A stretch of DNA of 64,000 bases from NCBI GenBank assembly GCA_964526835.1, contig CAZGMK010000008.1, positions 62,001-126,000 on the forward strand, given 5' to 3'. Positions 60,306 to 64,000 of the stretch are shown piece after piece (within the stretch, counting starts at the first letter, position 1; every line of letters begins with the position of its first letter). Origin of the DNA: DAOSXA01 sp964526835 (GTDB lineage: Bacteria > Zixibacteria > MSB-5A5 > GN15 > FEB-12). The notes under the pieces were generated by a model. It was not told the origin of the DNA and made no database searches. It saw only the letters and a list, made by a program, of their open reading frames with translations. The position numbers were made by a program, and so were the translations under genes.

Positions 60306-61784
60306 TTGGGCGTGTCTTCCACAAAATCCACATCGGGCCCCGCATCCGGCCCGCCGGCAATCGCGCTTGCGGCCCTTGTCGCCATAGCCGCACGGCTGTC
60401 ATTCCACTGGTACACCGGCTTCATTTTCGACGATGCCTATATTACGTTCCGCTATGTCGAGAACCTCGCCGCCGGTCTCGGCTTTGTCTACAACACCGGC
60501 GAGAGGGTGCTGGGTACGACCACCCCGCTGTTCGCGATGATCCTAACGGCCTTGCGCACACTGGGGATACCGGTCATCGGCGCTTCACTCGCGGTATCCC
60601 TATCGGCCTCCGCCGCGACGGCGATTATTCTGCTCTTCTGGGCGCATCGCCTCGGCTTCGGGCGGCTGTCGTTGCTGCCGGCCCTGGGCTACGCCCTGTT
60701 CTCTCGGCTGCTGCCGACCGAGACGGGTGGGATGGAGACTGCGATCTTCAACCTGCTCCTTACCGCCGCATTGTATCTGCGCCACCGTTCACGGCCGGCA
60801 GTCGCCTACGCACTAGGAGCTCTAGCCCTGCTGGTGCGCCCGGAGGGAGGGATCCTGCTGGCCCTGCTGTTTGCGTATGATCTCTTCGTATATCGCCGGA
60901 ACCTCTGGCGCCGCTGCGCCCTGGCCGCTGGTATCGTCCTGCCCTGGGTGATCTTTGCCTGGGTGTATTTCGGGTCTCCCATTCCGAATTCCATTCCGGC
61001 GAAGTGGGCGCTGTATTCGCGAGTCTGGGCCGAGCCGCCCCTGCAGAAGTTCATCTTTGTGATGGGCTGGCACAACCCGATGGGTATCGCCCTTAGCGTC
61101 ACCGCGGCCGTCGGTCTCTGGTGGTTCTGGCGTCGCCGTCGCTTCGGAATCCTGGAAGCCGCCTGGATTGTCAGCCTGGTTGTATTCCTCGTCACCAGCG
61201 GTACCAAGATCTTCAGATGGTATATCTCGCCGCTCTACCCCGTCATGATTCTGTTGGCGTCCGCTTCCATATTCTGGCTAGGGGAGAGGCTGCGATTGAG
61301 ATGGTTGCGCGATCCATCGGCGACCGCTGCGGGATTGATCGTCGCAGCCGCGATGCTGTTATTGGCGGCCTCCAACTATCCGAGCTTCTTATTCTACCGT
61401 GCCTCGAGCCACGAACTTACCACTATCCACCAGGGCGTTGTCGAATATCTGCATCGCCACGCCGGTGCGGGTGATGTCTTAGCCACCGAGGACATCGGCG
61501 AAGTCGGATACTACTCGAATATGCACATCCTGGACCGGGCCGGCCTGGTCTCGCCACAGGCAATCCCATACAACGCTTCCGGCGATTACTTCGGGCTGAT
61601 TCGTGATTATCGCCCCGAATGGGTGGTCATTTCCAAGTGGGATCCGACCAGCGAGTTCCTGCAAAACGACGCCTTCCGTAGTCAGTATGTCCACTGCACG
61701 ACTTTCTGGCCGCCGCACGGTGTCAAATGGGAGTTCGAATTGTATGCTCGCCGCGACATTGCGCCGGATGAGTGCCGGGAGTAG
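60306..61784 (+). CDS. GT-C family membrane glycosyltransferase
   Basis: A 492-residue protein with about nine to ten membrane helices (about residues 18-32, 70-90, 105-160, 170-205, 225-250, 260-280, 300-320, 335-360), which belongs to the polyprenyl-phosphate-dependent GT-C transferases (PMT/ArnT-like, DUF2029/AftB-like). The acidic pair in IFDDAYITFRYVENLAAG (about residues 39-56) is the family's catalytic motif. A C-terminal soluble domain lies at about 375-492. The start is uncertain: TTG 60306 or GTG 60312. The acceptor is unknown. Confidence 0.82.
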   Translation: MGVSSTKSTSGPASGPPAIALAALVAIAARLSFHWYTGFIFDDAYITFRYVENLAAGLGFVYNTGERVLGTTTPLFAMILTALRTLGIPVIGASLAVSLSASAATAIILLFWAHRLGFGRLSLLPALGYALFSRLLPTETGGMETAIFNLLLTAALYLRHRSRPAVAYALGALALLVRPEGGILLALLFAYDLFVYRRNLWRRCALAAGIVLPWVIFAWVYFGSPIPNSIPAKWALYSRVWAEPPLQKFIFVMGWHNPMGIALSVTAAVGLWWFWRRRRFGILEAAWIVSLVVFLVTSGTKIFRWYISPLYPVMILLASASIFWLGERLRLRWLRDPSATAAGLIVAAAMLLLAASNYPSFLFYRASSHELTTIHQGVVEYLHRHAGAGDVLATEDIGEVGYYSNMHILDRAGLVSPQAIPYNASGDYFGLIRDYRPEWVVISKWDPTSEFLQNDAFRSQYVHCTTFWPPHGVKWEFELYARRDIAPDECRE

Positions 61785-61786
61785 GT

Positions 61787-61844
61787 GGCCATCGACAACG
61801 CGATCCCACCTATGGCGGAAGGTGGATGGGCCATCGACACCGCG
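61787..61844. repeat. Direct repeats flanking a palindrome
   Basis: GGCCATCGACAACGCG (61787-61802) and GGCCATCGACACCGCG (61829-61844) are near-identical direct copies. Between them CCCACC-N10-GGTGG forms a palindrome that resembles the second family at 59510. Confidence 0.55.
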
Positions 61845-61976
61845 TAGGTCAAAACCCCTGCGGTTTTGACACGTTTCGGAGTTAGGTTCTTCATCGGTGG
61901 CACGCCGGCTTCGCGTCGAAACCTCGCTTCGCGATCCGGCGTTCGGCCGGACAGGGGTTTCGACCTACGGCTCCTT
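61844..61976. repeat. Inverted repeat pair, third palindrome family
   Basis: Left: TAGGTCAAAACCCCTGCGG, with perfect hairpin GTCAAAACC/GGTTTTGAC (61847-61855 and 61861-61869). Right, reversed: ACAGGGGTTTCGACCTACGG (61950-61969), whose reverse complement begins CCGTAGGTCGAAACCCC. The right copy overlaps the stop codon of the STAS gene. GTCGAAACC at 61914-61922 also pairs with GGTTTCGAC at 61954-61962. Confidence 0.6.
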
Positions 61977-62306
61977 CAACATCGCCACCGCCTGGTCACG
62001 GGTGTCGCAGGTCTCGAAGACCTTGATGAGCCGGGTCAACGACAGGATCGACTCCACATTGTCGATTCCCGACAGCACCATCCGTCCGTCGGCCTTGCGA
62101 ATCGTAGTCAGCGCCGAGATCAGCATGCCCAGTCCCACCGAGTTGATCCAGTCGACTTTGTCCATGTCGATCACGAATTTGCGTTGATTATTGTTAATAT
62201 ACTCGCGGATACGGCCGTGAAAGCGGGTCGACTCATCGCCACCCATTATTCTCCCCGACAGCTCGAAAACCACTATCCGGTCATGCACGTCATCAGTGAA
62301 CTTCAT
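61965..62306 (-). CDS. STAS-domain anti-sigma factor antagonist (second copy)
   Basis: A 113-residue SpoIIAA/RsbV-like STAS protein. It shows VHDRIVVFELSGRIMGGDES (about 6-25), KFVIDMDKVDWINSVGLGMLISAL with the expected phospho-serine in INSVG (about 58), and LTRLIKVFETCDTRDQAVAML. The start at 62306 is preferred because AAGGGA is 9 bases before that ATG; the earlier ATG at 62315 has the same site too close. It might share the partner-switching pathway with the fusion gene at 22241. Its stop codon TAG lies in a repeat of the third palindrome family. Confidence 0.85.
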   Translation of the reverse strand: MKFTDDVHDRIVVFELSGRIMGGDESTRFHGRIREYINNNQRKFVIDMDKVDWINSVGLGMLISALTTIRKADGRMVLSGIDNVESILSLTRLIKVFETCDTRDQAVAMLKEP

Positions 62307-62315
62307 GTTCTTCAT

Positions 62316-62756
62316 TCCCTTATGGCGGTTAAGCTAGTTTGGCCTGTTAACGTAAGCGGTCTGCAATTGGTTTCACGATCTCTTGCCTGTCTCTGCCCGG
62401 GTCGAAAAAATCGCATAAGACTGCGGTTTTAGCCAATGTTTTTTGTTGATTCGATCTGTGTAAACCGTGAAAATCGGGGTGTAAGCTGGTCTGAAGGAAC
62501 CGAACCGGAAGCAGTTGGTCGCTGCGGAGGGTTCTTGGGCGAAGGGCCCGAACAGACAGTGAGAGTGACATTACATTCGGAGGGAAAAGGCGCCCGGGAT
62601 GAAGTCGTGACATCTAAGCTGTCGCGGCTGCGGAAGAGGGCCGCAGGGACTTCGGATACACCGCGCAGGAACGAACCTGCCGAGGCAGATACAGCCTGCC
62701 GTCGCACTGTCAAACGGAATTGACATAAGAACACACGATGCGTGTGTGTGAGGATA
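62316..62756. other. Gap without recognisable gene
   Basis: About 440 bases between the divergent STAS and secreted-protein genes. Short frames occur on both strands, but none has homology or a ribosome-binding site. A hairpin ACACACG/CGTGTGT (62731-62747) lies just before the + strand start. Confidence 0.5.
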
Positions 62757-63716
62757 ATGCGTAACCAGGGAAGGTGGCTGGTGATAGCCACCCGCACATT
62801 GATAATCGGAGCGACCGGCCTGCTGTCGTTGCTGGTCAGCCCGGCCTCGGCCAGGGCTCAGCAGTCGGAGGGCGTCCATATCGGCGGCGACTGCGCCTAC
62901 GATCAGCAGTTGGGGGCGGTGGTCTGCACCTATTCGGCGGCATCTTATGTCATGGCGCCGGTGCGCGTGTACTTCCCGGTACCCGAATCCTGCATCGACA
63001 GCGTCGAGATCACCAGCCCCTGCCTCGAATTCGAGGGGCCGGCCGAATACTGCAGCGATGCCTGCGGCGATTTCTTCGGCTATCGCAGCGGTGTCCTGCC
63101 CGAGCCGGCGCAGGAGTTCTTCTTCACCGTCATATACCACGGCGCCACCGAAAACTACCTGGGAATCCTGACCATCGCGGCCGGCGGCGGCGGCTACTGC
63201 GTCAGCCATGACCTGCCCGGCGTCATAGGATGCTACGAAGAACCCTACTGCGAATGGTCGTTCGATGCCACCGAGGCCGGTTTCTACCTGCGCAAACCGG
63301 GCGAATACGCCGGCAGGTGGTGTAATGTGACGCTCGAATCAAATATCGATATGTCCATTCATTTCAGCGGGTTCGAGAACCTGATGCCCTCCGGGATTCA
63401 GGGCGTTGCAATACCCGTATGGCACAATATAGGGGCCTGGGATAGCCCGGCCCCGCCGCCGGGCTGGTTTACCGCAGAGGAATTCAACGAACAGGTGGTC
63501 AACGTCGATGCCCAGGCCGAGATCACGCAGTTCAGCATCTGGTCGCGGGTGCGGATGACCAATCAAACCACCGTAGGCGAGTATTCCGACGAGGCGACGA
63601 TTACTGTTGTCCTCGAGAACAATCGGGCCTGGATCGACATCGGCGAGCCGTTCTCGGAGGGCGGTTCTTCGCACTATCGCCGGGCCGGTGATAATGATGA
63701 TATGGTATTGAAATGA
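62757..63716 (+). CDS. Secreted protein, Cys-rich beta domains, unknown function
   Basis: A 319-residue exported protein with a signal peptide (about residues 8-33, ending SARA-QQ). The mature part has eleven or so cysteines in its first half (for example GDCAYDQQLGAVVC, CIDSVEITSPCLE, CSDACGD, VSHDLPGVIGC), suggesting disulphide-bonded beta domains. No known family could be recognised. ATG 62757 is chosen for its GAGGA site; GTG 62742 would be a weaker start. Confidence 0.7.
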   Translation: MRNQGRWLVIATRTLIIGATGLLSLLVSPASARAQQSEGVHIGGDCAYDQQLGAVVCTYSAASYVMAPVRVYFPVPESCIDSVEITSPCLEFEGPAEYCSDACGDFFGYRSGVLPEPAQEFFFTVIYHGATENYLGILTIAAGGGGYCVSHDLPGVIGCYEEPYCEWSFDATEAGFYLRKPGEYAGRWCNVTLESNIDMSIHFSGFENLMPSGIQGVAIPVWHNIGAWDSPAPPPGWFTAEEFNEQVVNVDAQAEITQFSIWSRVRMTNQTTVGEYSDEATITVVLENNRAWIDIGEPFSEGGSSHYRRAGDNDDMVLK

Positions 63717-63813
63717 AGGAAACGACTGACAACAGGCGGGGCTTCGGCCTCGCGACGGGGAGCAACACAGAATACCCCGTAAACCGTAACCCTTATTTTA
63801 CTAGGAGGACCTT

Positions 63814-64000
63814 ATGAGGTCATGCATGCTTTTACTGGTAGCGGCCCTGCTGCTCGCGGGCAGCGCGTTCGCGCAGCAAGACGACCCGGTCGAGACCACT
63901 GTCTGGTACTTCGACAGTGCCGCTAACACCTGGTATCAGAACCCCGATGATGTCGAAGAACAGGATGCTCGTCTGTTCCGCCGCGGCGGAGAATGGGCCG
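63814..64000 (+). CDS. Secreted protein, 3' end outside window
   Basis: The gene starts at ATG 63814 with an AGGAGGACCTT site upstream. The first 20 residues are a signal peptide (MLLLVAALLLAGSAFAQ); the following residues DPVETTVWYFDSAANTWYQ are beta-prone. Only the first 62 codons lie within the window, so no family can be named. It is about 100 bases downstream of the Cys-rich secreted protein gene and might belong with it. Confidence 0.75.
   Translation, partial: MRSCMLLLVAALLLAGSAFAQQDDPVETTVWYFDSAANTWYQNPDDVEEQDARLFRRGGEWA

Noticed and set aside
62436..62723. Frame of 95 residues in the gap upstream of the Cys-rich secreted protein
   Set aside because: Low-complexity charged composition, no ribosome-binding site and no homology pattern; overlapped by equally long frames on the other strand.

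Overview
The window is about 64 kb of a GC-rich (roughly 60% by eye) bacterial chromosome, densely coded and mostly on the + strand. The combination of genes suggests a Gram-negative, flagellated member of the FCB superphylum, most likely Zixibacteria or a close relative. The clues are a flagellum, a PorV-like outer-membrane barrel fused to TPRs, secreted proteins with dockerin-type calcium repeats but no cohesins, a LapA/LapB pair, RNase Y with its YmdB partner, and a 31-residue mS38/bS22-like ribosomal peptide beside HU. This assignment is inferred from gene content only; there is no rRNA gene in the window.

Layout. 1-8950: the 3' part of a glycosyltransferase-TPR gene, then a late flagellar operon (fliC, fliD, fliS, an flgN-like chaperone, flgM, an HDOD gene). 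8984-16541: a consensus sigma-70 promoter, tRNA-Val(GAC), then the classical thrS-infC-rpmI-rplT-pheS-pheT translation block, a small coiled-coil gene and zapA. infC appears to start at AUA overlapping the thrS stop codon. 16650-20172: rny, ymdB-like phosphoesterase, folD. 20466-26715: an outer-membrane barrel-TPR protein, a partner-switching module (RsbW-like kinase and SpoIIE-type phosphatase in one polypeptide, plus a STAS protein) and a GAF-GGDEF diguanylate cyclase. 26850-32191: an exopolysaccharide export set (SLBB exporter, Wzz-like, TPR, BY-kinase, deacetylase) without glycosyltransferases or polymerase. 32375-41108: envelope genes (lapA, lapB, SPOR-TPR), then mutS-mutL-miaA. 41243-46498: a LysM lytic transglycosylase, sppA, HU, the 31-residue peptide, and a secreted protein built of three repeats.

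46734-64000 is more accessory. It has a hotdog thioesterase; a lone bacterial microcompartment shell gene followed by a terminator and a CoA-acylating aldehyde dehydrogenase with an encapsulation peptide; a low-GC Fic gene; and a GIY-YIG nuclease gene bracketed by inverted REP palindromes. Next come the imuA-imuB-dnaE2 SOS mutagenesis cassette (minus strand, with a strong promoter overlapped by a dyad), two dockerin-type secreted proteins, several families of inverted palindromic repeats, a GYD protein, a GT-C membrane glycosyltransferase, a second STAS protein and two secreted proteins, the last cut off by the window end.

The observations most worth following up are the GIY-YIG/REP element with gene-less deletion derivatives, the minimal shell-plus-dehydrogenase locus with an internal terminator, the AUA start of infC, and the candidate SOS operator of the imu operon.
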